Below the pieces are notes generated by a model that ran no database searches, had not been told where the DNA came from, and saw only the letters and a program-made list of their open reading frames with translations. From NCBI GenBank assembly GCA_036971475.1, contig JBAIZL010000003.1, positions 56,236,842 to 56,300,841 on the forward strand: a stretch of DNA of 64,000 nucleotides, read 5' to 3'. Each line of letters starts with the position of its first letter. The first letter of the stretch is position 1. The DNA is from Prosapia bicincta (taxonomy: Eukaryota; Arthropoda; Insecta; Hemiptera; Cercopidae). Below, in pieces: positions 37,690-53,342 of this stretch. The position numbers and the translations under genes are program-made.

Positions 37690-40600
37690 TAGTTTACAAT
37701 TTCTGTTTGTGATTGGACATCCCCAGCAGGAGGTTAGTGGAATTTTAAACTATCGAATCATCATTTGACTTGGATTATTTGACCTTGTAGGTGCTGGCAT
37801 CTGCGTTACTATTTCCAAACTATTTATCAATGGACGTTGCTGAGTGCAGTAGCTAGCAACTGTAAATGTTGTGGTTTAAGGCATGATCTTTAGGTTTTTG
37901 TTTATATCTGTGGTTACAAACTGTTAGGATTGGAAAGACGTTATTAATTTATTATTTCTCTAAAGCTGTAACGTTAATTTCTATTCGCTACTTTAATAGA
38001 TTTACAGATGAATTTAATGAGTTTTATATAAAAAAAAACACCGTATATATAGTGCTATGTACCCCAACATTGTAGTTTACAATGTGTGTTTATGATTGGA
38101 CATCCCCAGTAGGAGGTTGGTGGAATTTTAAACCATCGAATCATCATTTGACATGGATTATTTGACCTTGTAGGTGCTGGCATCTGCGTCACTATATCCA
38201 AACTATTTATCAATGGACGTTGCTGAGTGCAGTAGCTAGCAACTGTAAATGTTGTGGTTTAAGGCATGATCTTTAAGTTTTTGTTTATATCTGTGGTTAC
38301 AAACTGTTAGGATTGGAAAGACGTTATTAATTTATTATTTCTCTAAAGCTGTAACGTTAATTTCTATTCGCTACTTTAATAGTTTTACAGATGGATTTAA
38401 TGAGTTTTATATAAAAAAAACACCGTATATATAGAGCTAGGTTCCCCACTATTGTAGTTTACAATGTCTGTTTATGATTGGACATCCCCAGTAGGAGGTT
38501 GGTTGAATTTTAAACCAACGAATCATCATTTGACTTGGATTATTTGGCCTTGTAGGTGCTGGCATCTGCGATACTATTTCCAAACTATTTATCAATGGAC
38601 GTTGCTGAGTGCAGTAGCTAGCAACTGTAAATGTTGTGGTTTAAGGCATGATCTTTAAGTTTTTGTTTATATCTGTGGTTCCAAACTGTTAGGATTGGAA
38701 AGACGTTATTAATTTATTATTTCTCTAAAGCTGTAACGTTATTTTCTATTCGCTACTTTAATAGTTTTACAGATGGATTTAATGAGTTATATATAAAAAA
38801 AAAACCGTATATATAGTGCTAGGTTCCCCAACATTGTAGTTTACAATGTCTGTTTATGATTGGACATCCCCAGTAGGAGGTTGGTGGAATTTTAAACCAT
38901 CGAATCATCATTTGACTTGGATTATTTGACCTTTTAGGTGCTGGCATCTGCGTTACTATTTCCAAAATATTTATCAATGGACGTTGCTGAATGCAGTAGC
39001 TAGCAACTGTAAATGTTGTGGTTTAAGGCATGATCTTTGAGTTTTTGTTTATATCTGTGGTTCCAAACTGTTAGGATTGGAAAGACGTTATTAATTTATT
39101 ATTTCTCTAAAGCTGTAACGTTAATTTCTATTCGCTACTTTAATAGTTTTACAGATGAATTTAATGAGTTTTATATAAACAAAACACCGTATATATAGTG
39201 CTAGGTTCCCCAACATTGTAGTTTACAATGTCTGTTTATGATTGGACATCCCCAGTAGGAGGTTGGTTGAATTTTAAACCATCGAATCATCATTTGACTT
39301 GGATTATTTGACCTTGTAGGTGCTGGCATCTGCGTTACTATTTCCAAACTATTTATCAATGAACGTTGCTGAGTGCAGTAGCTAGCAACTGTAAATGTTG
39401 TGGTTTAAGGCATGATGTTTAAGTTTTTGTTTATATCTGTGGTTACAAACTGTTAGGATTGGAAAGACGTTATTAATTTATTATTTCTCTAAAGCTGTAA
39501 CGTTAATTTCTATTCGCTACTTTAATAGTTTTACAGATGAATTTAATGAGTTTTATATAAAAAAAACACCGTATATATAGTGCTAGGTTCCCCAACATTG
39601 TAGTTTACAATGTCTGTTTATGATTGGACATCGTCAGTAGGAGGTTGGTTGAATTTCAAACCATCGAATCATCATTTGACTTGGATTATTTGACCTTGTA
39701 GGTGCTGGCATCTGCGTTACTATTTCCAAACTATTTATCAATGGACGTTGCTGAGTGCAGTAGCTAGCAACTGTAAATGTTGTGGTTTAAGGCATGATCT
39801 TTGAGTTTTTGTTTATATCTGTGGTTCCAAACTGTTAGGATTGGAAAGACGTTATTAATTTATTATTTCTCTAAAGCTGTAACGTTAATTTCTATTCGCT
39901 ACTTTAATAGTTTTACAGATGAATTTAATGAGTTTTATATAAAAAAAAACACCGTATATATAGTGCTAGTTTCCCCAACATTGTAGTTTACAATGTCTGT
40001 TTATGATTGGACATCCCCAGTAGGAGGTTGGTGGAATTTTAAACCATCGAATCATCATTTGACTTGGATTATTTGACCTTGTAGGTGCTGGCATCTGCGT
40101 TACTATTTCCAAACTATTTATCAATGGACGTTGCTGAGTGCAGTAGCTAGCAACTGTAAATGTTGTGGTTTAAGGCATGATCTTTGAGTTTTTGTTTATA
40201 TCTGTGGTTCCAAACTGTTAGGATTGGAAAGACGTTATTAATTTATTATTTCTCTAAAGCTGTAACGTTAATTTCTATTCGCTACTTTAATAGTTTTACA
40301 GATGAATTTAATGAGTTTTATATAAAAAAAAACACCGTATATATAGTGCTAGTTTCCCCAACATTGTAGTTTACAATGTCTGTTTATGATTGGACATCCC
40401 CAGTAGGAGGTTGGTGGAATTTTAAACCATCGAATCATCATTTGACTTGGATTATTTGACCTTGTAGGTGCTGGCATCTGCGTTACTATTTCCAAACTAT
40501 TTATCAATGGACGTTGCTGAGTGCAGTAGCTAGCAACAGTAAATGTTGTGGTTTAAGGCATGATCTTTAAGTTTTTGTTTATATCTGTGGTTACAAACTG

Positions 40601-43600
40601 TTAGGATTGGAAAGACGTTATTAATTTATTATTTCTCTAAAGCTGTAACGTTAATTTCTATTCGCTACTTTAATAGTTTTACAGATGAATTTAATGAGTT
40701 TTATATAAAAAAAACACCGTATATATAGTGCTATGTACCCCAACATTGTAGTTTACAATGTCTGTTTATGATTGGACATCCACAGTAGGAGGTTGGTTGA
40801 ATTTTAAACCATCGAATCATCATTTGACTTGGATTATTTGACCTTGTAGGTGCTGGCATCTGCGTTACTATTTCCAAACTATTTATCAATGGACGTTGCT
40901 GAGTGCAGTAGCTAGCAACAGTAAATGTTGTGGTTTAAGGCATGATCTTTAAGTTTTTGTTTATATCTGTGGTTACAAACTGTTAGGATTGGAAAGACGT
41001 TATTAATTTATTATTTCTCTAAAGCTGTAACGTTAATTTCTATTCGCTACTTTAATAGTATTACAGATGAATTTAATGAGTTTTATATAAAAAAAACACC
41101 GTATATATAGTGCTAGGTTCCCCAACATTGTAGTTTACAATGTCTGTTTATGATTGGACATCCACAGTAGGAGGTTGGTTGAATTTTAAACCATCGAATC
41201 ATCATTTGACTTGGATTATTTGACATTGTAGGTGCTGGCATCTGCGTTACTATTTCCAAACTATTTATCAATGGACGTTGCTGAGTGCAGTAGCTAGCAA
41301 CAGTAAATGTTGTGGTTTAAGGCATGATCTTTAAGTTTTTGTTTATATCTGTGGTTACAAACTGTTAGGATTGGAAAGACGTTATTAATTTATTATTTCT
41401 CTAAAGCTGTAACGTTAATTTCTATTCGCTACTTTAATAGTTTTACAGATGAATTTAATGAGTTTTATATAAAAAAAAACACCGTATATATAGTGCTAGT
41501 TTCCCCAACATTGTAGTTTACAATGTCTGTTTATGATTGGACATCCCCAGTAGGAGGTTGGTGGAATTTTAAACCATCGAATCATCATTTGACTTGGATT
41601 ATTTGACCTTGTAGGTGCTGGCATCTGCGTTACTATTTCCAAACTATTTATCAATGGACGTTGCTGAGTGCAGTAGCTAGCAACAGTAAATGTTGTGGTT
41701 TAAGGCATGATCTTTAAGTTTTTGTTTATATCTGTGGTTACAAACTGTTAGGATTGGAAAGACGTTATTAATTTATTATTTCTCTAAAGCTGTAACGTTA
41801 ATTTCTATTCGCTACTTTAATAGTTTTACAGATGAATTTAATGAGTTTTATATAAAAAAAACACCGTATATATAGTGCTAGGTTCCCCAACATTGTAGTT
41901 TACAATGTCTGTTTATGATTGGACATCCACAGTAGGAGGTTGGTTGAATTTTAAACCATCGAATCATCATTTGACTTGGATTATTTGACCTTGTAGGTGC
42001 TGGCATCTGCGTTACTATTTCCAAACTATTTATCAATGGACGTTGCTGAGTGCAGTAGCTAGCAACAGTAAATGTTGTGGTTTAAGGCATGATCTTTAAG
42101 TTTTTGTTTATATCTGTGGTTACAAACTGTTAGGATTGGAAAGACGTTATTAATTTATTATTTCTCTAAAGCTGTAACGTTAATTTCTATTCGCTACTTT
42201 AATAGTTTTACAGATGAATTTAATGAGTTTTATATTAACAAAACACCGTATATATAGTGCTAGGTTCCCCAACATTGTAGTTTACAATGTCTGTTTATGA
42301 TTGGACATCCACAGTAGGAGGTTAGTTGAATTTTAAACCATCGAATCATCATTTGACCTTGTAGGTGCTGGCATCTGCGTTACTATTTCCAAACTATTTA
42401 TCAATGAACGTTGCTGAGTGCAGTAGCTAGCAACTGTAAATGTTGTGGTTTAAGGCATGATGTTTAAGTTTTTGTTTATATCTGTGGTTACAAACTGTTA
42501 GGATTGGAAAGACGTTATTAATTTATTATTTCTCTAAAGCTGTAACGTTAATTTCTATTCGCTACTTTAATAGTTTTACAGATGAATTTAATGAGTTTTA
42601 TATAAAAAAAACACCGTATATATAGTGCTAGGTTCCCCAACATTGTAGTTTACAATGTCTGTTTATGATTGGACATCGTCAGTAGGAGGTTGGTTGAATT
42701 TTAAACCATCGAATCATCATTTGACTTGGATTATTTGACCTTGTAGGTGCTGGAATCTGCGTTACTATTTCCAAACTATTTATCAATGGACGTTGCTGAG
42801 TGCAGTAGCTAGCAACTGTAAATGTTGTGGTTTAAGGCATGATCTTTAAGTTTTTGTTTATATCTGTGGTTACAAACTGTTAGGATTGGAAAGACGTTAT
42901 TAATTTATTATTTCTCTAAAGCTGTAACGTTAATTTCTATTCGCTACTTTAATAGTTTTACAGATGAATTTAATGAGTTTTATATAAAAAAAAACACTGT
43001 ATATATAGTGCTAGGTTCCCCAACATTGTAGTTTACAATTTCTGTTTGTGATTGGACATCCCCAGCAGGAGGTTAGTGGAATTTTAAACTATCGAATCAT
43101 CATTTGACTTGGATTATTTGACCTTGTAGGTGCTGGCATCTGCGTTACTATTTCCAAACTATTTATCAATGGACGTTGCTGAGTGCAGTAGCTAGCAACT
43201 GTAAATGTTGTGGTTTAAGGCATGATCTTTAGGTTTTTGTTTATATCTGTGGTTACAAACTGTTAGGATTGGAAAGACGTTATTAATTTATTATTTCTCT
43301 AAAGCTGTAACGTTAATTTCTATTCGCTACTTTAATAGATTTACAGATGAATTTAATGAGTTTTATATAAAAAAAAACACCGTATATATAGTGCTATGTA
43401 CCCCAACATTGTAGTTTACAATGTCTGTTTATGATTGGACATCCCCAGTAGGAGGTTGGTGGAATTTTAAACCATCGAATCATCATTTGACATGGATTAT
43501 TTGACCTTGTAGGTGCTGGCATCTGCGTCACTATATCCAAACTATTTATCAATGGACGTTGCTGAGTGTAGTAGCTAGCAACTGTAAATGTTGTGGTTTA

Positions 43601-46600
43601 AGGCATGATCTTTAAGTTTTTGTTTATATCTGTGGTTACAAACTGTTAGGATTGGAAAGACGTTATTAATTTATTATTTCTCTAAAGCTGTAACGTTAAT
43701 TTCTATTCGCTACTTTAATAGTTTTACAGATGGATTTAATGAGTTTTATATAAAAAAAACACCGTATATATAGAGCTAGGTTCCCCACTATTGTAGTTTA
43801 CAATGTCTGTTTATGATTGGACATCCCCAGTAGGAGGTTGGTTGAATTTTAAACCATCGAATCATCATTTGACTTGGATTATTTGGCCTTGTAGGTGCTG
43901 GCATCTGCGATACTATTTCCAAACTATTTATCAATGGACGTTGCTGAGTGCAGTAGCTAGCAACTGTAAATGTTGTGGTTTAAGGCATGATCTTTAAGTT
44001 TTTGTTTATATCTGTGGTTCCAAACTGTTAGGATTGGAAAGACGTTATTAATTTATTATTTCTCTAAAGCTGTAACGTTATTTTCTATTCGCTACTTTAA
44101 TAGTTTTACAGATGGATTTAATGAGTTATATATAAAAAAAAAACCGTATATATAGTGCTAGGTTCCCCAACATTGTAGTTTACAATGTCTGTTTATGATT
44201 GGACATCCCCAGTAGGAGGTTGGTGGAATTTTAAACCATCGAATCATCATTTGACTTGGATTATTTGACCTTTTAGGTGCTGGCATCTGCGTTACTATTT
44301 CCAAACTATTTATCAATGGACGTTGCTGAGTGCAGTAGCTAGCAACTGTAAATGTTGTGGTTTAAGGCATGATCTTTGAGTTTTTGTTTATATCTGTGGT
44401 TCCAAACTGTTAGGATTGGAAAGACGTTATTAATTTATTATTTCTCTAAAGCTGTAACGTTAATTTCTATTCGCTACTTTAATAGTTTTACAGATGAATT
44501 TAATGAGTTTTATATAAAAAAAACACCGTATATATAGTGCTAGGTTCCCCAACATTGTAGTTTACAATGTCTGTTTATGATTGGACATCGTCAGTAGGAG
44601 GTTGGTTGAATTTCAAACCATCGAATCATCATTTGACTTGGATTATTTGACCTTGTAGGTGCTGGCATCTGCGTTACTATTTCCAAACTATCTATCAATG
44701 GACGTTGCTGAGTGCAGTAGCTAGCAACTGTAAATGTTGTGGTTTAAGGCATGATCTTTGAGTTTTTGTTTATATCTGTGGTTCCAAACTGTTAGGATTG
44801 GAAAGACGTTATTAATTTATTATTTCTCTAAAGCTGTAACGTTAATTTCTATTCGCTACTTTAATAGTTTTACAGATGAATTTAATGAGTTTTATATAAA
44901 AAAAAACACCGTATATATAGTGCTAGTTTCCAAAACATTGTAGTTTACAATGTCTGTTTATGATTGGACATCCCCAGTAGGAGGTTGGTGGAATTTTAAA
45001 CCATCGAATCATCATTTGACTTGGATTATTTGACCTTGTAGGTGCTGGCATCTGCGTTACTATTTCCAAACTATTTATCAATGGACGTTGCTGAGTGCAG
45101 TAGCTAGCAACTGTAAATGTTGTGGTTTAAGGCATGATCTTTGAGTTTTTGTTTATATCTGTGGTTCCAAACTGTTAGGATTGGAAAGACGTTATTAATT
45201 TATTATTTCTCTAAAGCTGTAACGTTAATTTCTATTCGCTACTTTAATAGTTTTACAGATGAATTTAATGAGTTTTATATAAAAAAAAACACCGTATATA
45301 TAGTGCTAGTTTCCCCAACATTGTAGTTTACAATGTCTGTTTATGATTGGACATCCCCAGTAGGAGGTTGGTGGAATTTTAAACCATCGAATCATCATTT
45401 GACTTGGATTATTTGACCTTGTAGGTGCTGGCATCTGCGTTACTATTTCCAAACTATTTATCAATGGACGTTGCTGAGTGCAGTAGCTAGCAACAGTAAA
45501 TGTTGTGGTTTAAGGCATGATCTTTAAGTTTTTGTTTATATCTGTGGTTACAAACTGTTAGGATTGGAAAGACGTTATTAATTTATTATTTCTCTAAAGC
45601 TGTAACGTTAATTTCTATTCGCTACTTTAATAGTTTTACAGATGAATTTAATGAGTTTTATATAAAAAAAACACCGTATATATAGTGCTATGTACCCCAA
45701 CATTGTAGTTTACAATGTCTGTTTATGATTGGACATCCACAGTAGGAGGTTGGTTGAATTTTAAACCATCGAATCATCATTTGACTTGGATTATTTGACC
45801 TTGTAGGTGCTGGCATCTGCGTTACTATTTCCAAACTATTTATCAATGGACGTTGCTGAGTGCAGTAGCTAGCAACAGTAAATGTTGTGGTTTAAGGCAT
45901 GATCTTTAAGTTTTTGTTTATATCTGTGGTTACAAACTGTTAGGATTGGAAAGACGTTATTAATTTATTATTTCTCTAAAGCTGTAACGTTAATTTCTAT
46001 TCGCTACTTTAATAGTTTTACAGATGAATTTAATGAGTTTTATATAAAAAAAACACCGTATATATAGTGCTAGGTTCCCCAACATTGTAGTTTACAATGT
46101 CTGTTTATGATTGGACATCCACAGTAGGAGGTTGGTTGAATTTTAAACCATCGAATCATCATTTGACTTGGATTATTTGACATTGTAGGTGCTGGCATCT
46201 GCGTTACTATTTCCAAACTATTTATCAATGGACGTTGCTGAGTGCAGTAGCTAGCAACAGTAAATGTTGTGGTTTAAGGCATGATCTTTAAGTTTTTGTT
46301 TATATCTGTGGTTACAAACTGTTAGGATTGGAAAGACGTTATTAATTTATTATTTCTCTAAAGCTGTAACGTTAATTTCTATTCGCTACTTTAATAGTTT
46401 TACAGATGAATTTAATGAGTTTTATATAAAAAAAAACACCGTATATATAGTGCTAGTTTCCCCAACATTGTAGTTTACAATGTCTGTTTATGATTGGACA
46501 TCCCCAGTAGGAGGTTGGTGGAATTTTAAACCATCGAATCATCATTTGACTTGGATTATTTGACCTTGTAGGTGCTGGCATCTGCGTTACTATTTCCAAA

Positions 46601-49600
46601 CTATTTATCAATGGACGTTGCTGAGTGCAGTAGCTAGCAACAGTAAATGTTGTGGTTTAAGGCATGATCTTTAAGTTTTTGTTTATATCTGTGGTTACAA
46701 ACTGTTAGGATTGGAAAGACGTTATTAATTTATTATTTCTCTAAAGCTGTAACGTTAATTTCTATTCGCTACTTTAATAGTTTTACAGATGAATTTAATG
46801 AGTTTTATATAAAATAAAACACCGTATATATAGTGCTAGGTTCCCCAACATTGTAGTTTACAATGTCTGTTTATGATTGGACATCCACAGTAGGAGGTTG
46901 GTTGAATTTTAAACCATCGAATCATCATTTGACTTGGATTATTTGACCTTGTAGGTGCTGGCATCTGCGTTACTATTTCCAAACTATTTATCAATGGACG
47001 TTGCTGAGTGCAGTAGCTAGCAACAGTAAATGTTGTGGTTTAAGGCATGATCTTTAAGTTTTTGTTTATATCTGTGGTTACAAACTGTTAGGATTGGAAA
47101 GACGTTATTAATTTATTATTTCTCTAAAGCTGTAACGTTAATTTCTATTCGCTACTTTAATAGTTTTACAGATGAATTTAATGAGTTTTATATAAAAAAA
47201 ACACCGTATATATAGTGCTAGGTTCCCCAACATTGTAGTTTACAATGTCTGTTTATGATTGGACATCGTCAGTAGGAGGTTGGTTGAATTTTAAACCATC
47301 GAATCATCATTTGACTTGGATTATTTGACCTTGTAGGTGCTGGAATCTGCGTTACTATTTCCAAACTATTTATCAATGGACGTTGCTGAGTGCAGTAGCT
47401 AGCAACTGTAAATGTTGTGGTTTAAGGCATGATCTTTAAGTTTTTGTTTATATCTGTGGTTACAAACTGTTAGGATTGGAAAGACGTTATTAATTTATTA
47501 TTTCTCTAAAGCTGTAACGTTAATTTCTATTCGCTACTTTAATAGTTTTACAGATGAATTTAATGAGTTTTATATAAAAAAAAACACTGTATATATAGTG
47601 CTAGGTTCCCCAACATTGTAGTTTACAATTTCTGTTTGTGATTGGACATCCCCAGCAGGAGGTTAGTGGAATTTTAAACTATCGAATCATCATTTGACTT
47701 GGATTATTTGACCTTGTAGGTGCTGGCATCTGCGTTACTATTTCCAAACTATTTATCAATGGACGTTGCTGAGTGCAGTAGCTAGCAACTGTAAATGTTG
47801 TGGTTTAAGGCATGATCTTTAGGTTTTTGTTTATATCTGTGGTTACAAACTGTTAGGATTGGAAAGACGTTATTAATTTATTATTTCTCTAAAGCTGTAA
47901 CGTTAATTTCTATTCGCTACTTTAATAGATTTACAGATGAATTTAATGAGTTTTATATAAAAAAAAACACCGTATATATAGTGCTATGTACCCCAACATT
48001 GTAGTTTACAATGTCTGTTTATGATTGGACATCCCCAGTAGGAGGTTGGTGGAATTTTAAACCATCGAATCATCATTTGACATGGATTATTTGACCTTGT
48101 AGGTGCTGGCATCTGCGTCACTATATCCAAACTATTTATCAATGGACGTTGCTGAGTGTAGTAGCTAGCAACTGTAAATGTTGTGGTTTAAGGCATGATC
48201 TTTAAGTTTTTGTTTATATCTGTGGTTACAAACTGTTAGGATTGGAAAGACGTTATTAATTTATTATTTCTCTAAAGCTGTAACGTTAATTTCTATTCGC
48301 TACTTTAATAGTTTTACAGATGGATTTAATGAGTTTTATATAAAAAAAACACCGTATATATAGAGCTAGGTTCCCCACTATTGTAGTTTACAATGTCTGT
48401 TTATGATTGGACATCCCCAGTAGGAGGTTGGTTGAATTTTAAACCATCGAATCATCATTTGACTTGGATTATTTGGCCTTGTAGGTGCTGGCATCTGCGA
48501 TACTATTTCCAAACTATTTATCAATGGACGTTGCTGAGTGCAGTAGCTAGCAACTGTAAATGTTGTGGTTTAAGGCATGATCTTTAAGTTTTTGTTTATA
48601 TCTGTGGTTCCAAACTGTTAGGATTGGAAAGACGTTATTAATTTATTATTTCTCTAAAGCTGTAACGTTATTTTCTATTCGCTACTTTAATAGTTTTACA
48701 GATGGATTTAATGAGTTATATATAAAAAAAAAACCGTATATATAGTGCTAGGTTCCCCAACATTGTAGTTTACAATGTCTGTTTATGATTGGACATCCCC
48801 AGTAGGAGGTTGGTGGAATTTTAAACCATCGAATCATCATTTGACTTGGATTATTTGACCTTTTAGGTGCTGGCATCTGCGTTACTATTTCCAAACTATT
48901 TATCAATGGACGTTGCTGAGTGCAGTAGCTAGCAACTGTAAATGTTGTGGTTTAAGGCATGATCTTTGAGTTTTTGTTTATATCTGTGGTTCCAAACTGT
49001 TAGGATTGGAAAGACGTTATTAATTTATTATTTCTCTAAAGCTGTAACGTTAATTTCTATTCGCTACTTTAATAGTTTTACAGATGAATTTAATGAGTTT
49101 TATATAAAAAAAACACCGTATATATAGTGCTAGGTTCCCCAACATTGTAGTTTACAATGTCTGTTTATGATTGGACATCGTCAGTAGGAGGTTGGTTGAA
49201 TTTCAAACCATCGAATCATCATTTGACTTGGATTATTTGACCTTGTAGGTGCTGGCATCTGCGTTACTATTTCCAAACTATCTATCAATGGACGTTGCTG
49301 AGTGCAGTAGCTAGCAACTGTAAATGTTGTGGTTTAAGGCATGATCTTTGAGTTTTTGTTTATATCTGTGGTTCCAAACTGTTAGGATTGGAAAGACGTT
49401 ATTAATTTATTATTTCTCTAAAGCTGTAACGTTAATTTCTATTCGCTACTTTAATAGTTTTACAGATGAATTTAATGAGTTTTATATAAAAAAAAACACC
49501 GTATATATAGTGCTAGTTTCCAAAACATTGTAGTTTACAATGTCTGTTTATGATTGGACATCCCCAGTAGGAGGTTGGTGGAATTTTAAACCATCGAATC

Positions 49601-52600
49601 ATCATTTGACTTGGATTATTTGACCTTGTAGGTGCTGGCATCTGCGTTACTATTTCCAAACTATTTATCAATGGACGTTGCTGAGTGCAGTAGCTAGCAA
49701 CTGTAAATGTTGTGGTTTAAGGCATGATCTTTGAGTTTTTGTTTATATCTGTGGTTCCAAACTGTTAGGATTGGAAAGACGTTATTAATTTATTATTTCT
49801 CTAAAGCTGTAACGTTAATTTCTATTCGCTACTTTAATAGTTTTACAGATGAATTTAATGAGTTTTATATAAAAAAAAACACCGTATATATAGTGCTAGT
49901 TTCCCCAACATTGTAGTTTACAATGTCTGTTTATGATTGGACATCCCCAGTAGGAGGTTGGTGGAATTTTAAACCATCGAATCATCATTTGACTTGGATT
50001 ATTTGACCTTGTAGGTGCTGGCATCTGCGTTACTATTTCCAAACTATTTATCAATGGACGTTGCTGAGTGCAGTAGCTAGCAACAGTAAATGTTGTGGTT
50101 TAAGGCATGATCTTTAAGTTTTTGTTTATATCTGTGGTTACAAACTGTTAGGATTGGAAAGACGTTATTAATTTATTATTTCTCTAAAGCTGTAACGTTA
50201 ATTTCTATTCGCTACTTTAATAGTTTTACAGATGAATTTAATGAGTTTTATATAAAAAAAACACCGTATATATAGTGCTATGTACCCCAACATTGTAGTT
50301 TACAATGTCTGTTTATGATTGGACATCCACAGTAGGAGGTTGGTTGAATTTTAAACCATCGAATCATCATTTGACTTGGATTATTTGACCTTGTAGGTGC
50401 TGGCATCTGCGTTACTATTTCCAAACTATTTATCAATGGACGTTGCTGAGTGCAGTAGCTAGCAACAGTAAATGTTGTGGTTTAAGGCATGATCTTTAAG
50501 TTTTTGTTTATATCTGTGGTTACAAACTGTTAGGATTGGAAAGACGTTATTAATTTATTATTTCTCTAAAGCTGTAACGTTAATTTCTATTCGCTACTTT
50601 AATAGTTTTACAGATGAATTTAATGAGTTTTATATAAAAAAAACACCGTATATATAGTGCTAGGTTCCCCAACATTGTAGTTTACAATGTCTGTTTATGA
50701 TTGGACATCCACAGTAGGAGGTTGGTTGAATTTTAAACCATCGAATCATCATTTGACTTGGATTATTTGACATTGTAGGTGCTGGCATCTGCGTTACTAT
50801 TTCCAAACTATTTATCAATGGACGTTGCTGAGTGCAGTAGCTAGCAACAGTAAATGTTGTGGTTTAAGGCATGATCTTTAAGTTTTTGTTTATATCTGTG
50901 GTTACAAACTGTTAGGATTGGAAAGACGTTATTAATTTATTATTTCTCTAAAGCTGTAACGTTAATTTCTATTCGCTACTTTAATAGTTTTACAGATGAA
51001 TTTAATGAGTTTTATATAAAAAAAAACACCGTATATATAGTGCTAGTTTCCCCAACATTGTAGTTTACAATGTCTGTTTATGATTGGACATCCCCAGTAG
51101 GAGGTTGGTGGAATTTTAAACCATCGAATCATCATTTGACTTGGATTATTTGACCTTGTAGGTGCTGGCATCTGCGTTACTATTTCCAAACTATTTATCA
51201 ATGGACGTTGCTGAGTGCAGTAGCTAGCAACAGTAAATGTTGTGGTTTAAGGCATGATCTTTAAGTTTTTGTTTATATCTGTGGTTACAAACTGTTAGGA
51301 TTGGAAAGACGTTATTAATTTATTATTTCTCTAAAGCTGTAACGTTAATTTCTATTCGCTACTTTAATAGTTTTACAGATGAATTTAATGAGTTTTATAT
51401 AAAATAAAACACCGTATATATAGTGCTAGGTTCCCCAACATTGTAGTTTACAATGTCTGTTTATGATTGGACATCCACAGTAGGAGGTTGGTTGAATTTT
51501 AAACCATCGAATCATCATTTGACTTGGATTATTTGACCTTGTAGGTGCTGGCATCTGCGTTACTATTTCCAAACTATTTATCAATGGACGTTGCTGAGTG
51601 CAGTAGCTAGCAACAGTAAATGTTGTGGTTTAAGGCATGATCTTTAAGTTTTTGTTTATATCTGTGGTTACAAACTGTTAGGATTGGAAAGACGTTATTA
51701 ATTTATTATTTCTCTAAAGCTGTAACGTTAATTTCTATTCGCTACTTTAATAGTTTTACAGATGAATTTAATGAGTTTTATATTAACAAAACACCGTATA
51801 TATAGTGCTAGGTTCCCCAACATTGTAGTTTACAATGTCTGTTTATGATTGGACATCCACAGTAGGAGGTTAGTTGAATTTTAAACCATCGAATCATCAT
51901 TTGACCTTGTAGGTGCTGGCATCTGCGTTACTATTTCCAAACTATTTATCAATGAACGTTGCTGAGTGCAGTAGCTAGCAACTGTAAATGTTGTGGTTTA
52001 AGGCATGATGTTTAAGTTTTTGTTTATATCTGTGGTTACAAACTGTTAGGATTGGAAAGACGTTATTAATTTATTATTTCTCTAAAGCTGTAACGTTAAT
52101 TTCTATTCGCTACTTTAATAGTTTTACAGATGAATTTAATGAGTTTTATATAAAAAAAACACCGTATATATAGTGCTAGGTTCCCCAACATTGTAGTTTA
52201 CAATGTCTGTTTATGATTGGACATCGTCAGTAGGAGGTTGGTTGAATTTTAAACCATCGAATCATCATTTGACTTGGATTATTTGACCTTGTAGGTGCTG
52301 GAATCTGCGTTACTATTTCCAAACTATTTATCAATGGACGTTGCTGAGTGCAGTAGCTAGCAACTGTAAATGTTGTGGTTTAAGGCATGATCTTTAAGTT
52401 TTTGTTTATATCTGTGGTTACAAACTGTTAGGATTGGAAAGACGTTATTAATTTATTATTTCTCTAAAGCTGTAACGTTAATTTCTATTCGCTACTTTAA
52501 TAGTTTTACAGATGAATTTAATGAGTTTTATATTAAAAAAACACCGTATATATAGTGCTAGGTTCCCCAACATTGTAGTTTACAATGTCTGTTTATGATT

Positions 52601-53300
52601 GGACATCCACAGTAGGAGGTTAGTTGAATTTTAAACCATCGAATCATCATTTGACCTTGTAGGTGCTGGCATCTGCGTTACTATTTCCAAACTATTTATC
52701 AATGAACGTTGCTGAGTGCAGTAGCTAGCAACTGTAAATGTTGTGGTTTAAGGCATGATGTTTAAGTTTTTGTTTATATCTGTGGTTACAAACTGTTAGG
52801 ATTGGAAAGACGTTATTAATTTATTATTTCTCTAAAGCTGTAACGTTAATTTCTATTCGCTACTTTAATAGTTTTACAGATGAATTTAATGAGTTTTATA
52901 TAAAAAAAACACCGTATATATAGTGCTAGGTTCCCCAACATTGTAGTTTACAATGTCTGTTTATGATTGGACATCGTCAGTAGGAGGTTGGTTGAATTTT
53001 AAACCATCGAATCATCATTTGACTTGGATTATTTGACCTTGTAGGTGCTGGAATCTGCGTTACTATTTCCAAACTATTTATCAATGGACGTTGCTGAGTG
53101 CAGTAGCTAGCAACTGTAAATGTTGTGGTTTAAGGCATGATCTTTAAGTTTTTGTTTATATCTGTGGTTACAAACTGTTAGGATTGGAAAGACGTTATTA
53201 ATTTATTATTTCTCTAAAGCTGTAACGTTAATTTCTATTCGCTACTTTAATAGTTTTACACATGAATTTAATGAGTTTTATATAAAAAAAAACACTGTAT
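37690..53300 (+). repeat. 12- to 14-unit higher-order repeat, 4590 bp, three successive copies
   Basis: The marker ttctgtttgtgattgg occurs at 37701, 43040 and 47630 (spacings 5339 and 4590). The blocks 43040-47200 and 47630-51780 agree at every diagnostic variant I compared, including ttccaaaacattg (44930, 49520), aaaataaaacaccg (46811, 51401) and tagagctagg (43770, 48360). The first copy is longer by two units. One of these extra units (366 bp, near 42240, lacking cttggattattt) returns near 51781 and again near 52531, the last pair being a two-unit duplication spaced 749 bases. Near-identity implies recent amplification or active homogenisation. Confidence 0.9.
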
Positions 53301-53311
53301 ATATAGTGCTA

Positions 53312-53342
53312 GGTTCCCCAACATTGTAGTTTACAATGTCTG
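53312..53342. other. conserved dyad in the satellite unit (example copy)
   Basis: acattgtagtttacaatgt is a perfect 8-base inverted repeat with a 3-base loop and is present in almost all long units. It is altered in a few families (actattgtag units; ttacaatttctg units) and lies entirely in the segment missing from the short units. It could be a binding site or simply a neutral hairpin. Confidence 0.6.

Noticed and set aside
19148..49916. Recurring 60-69 codon open frames every few satellite units, for example 19148-19339, 32343-32537, 39801-39986 and 49731-49916
   Set aside because: They come from two different frames of the same satellite unit. They exist only in units that happen to lack a stop, and they change with A-run length. 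No start context, splice sites or codon-level constraint is visible.
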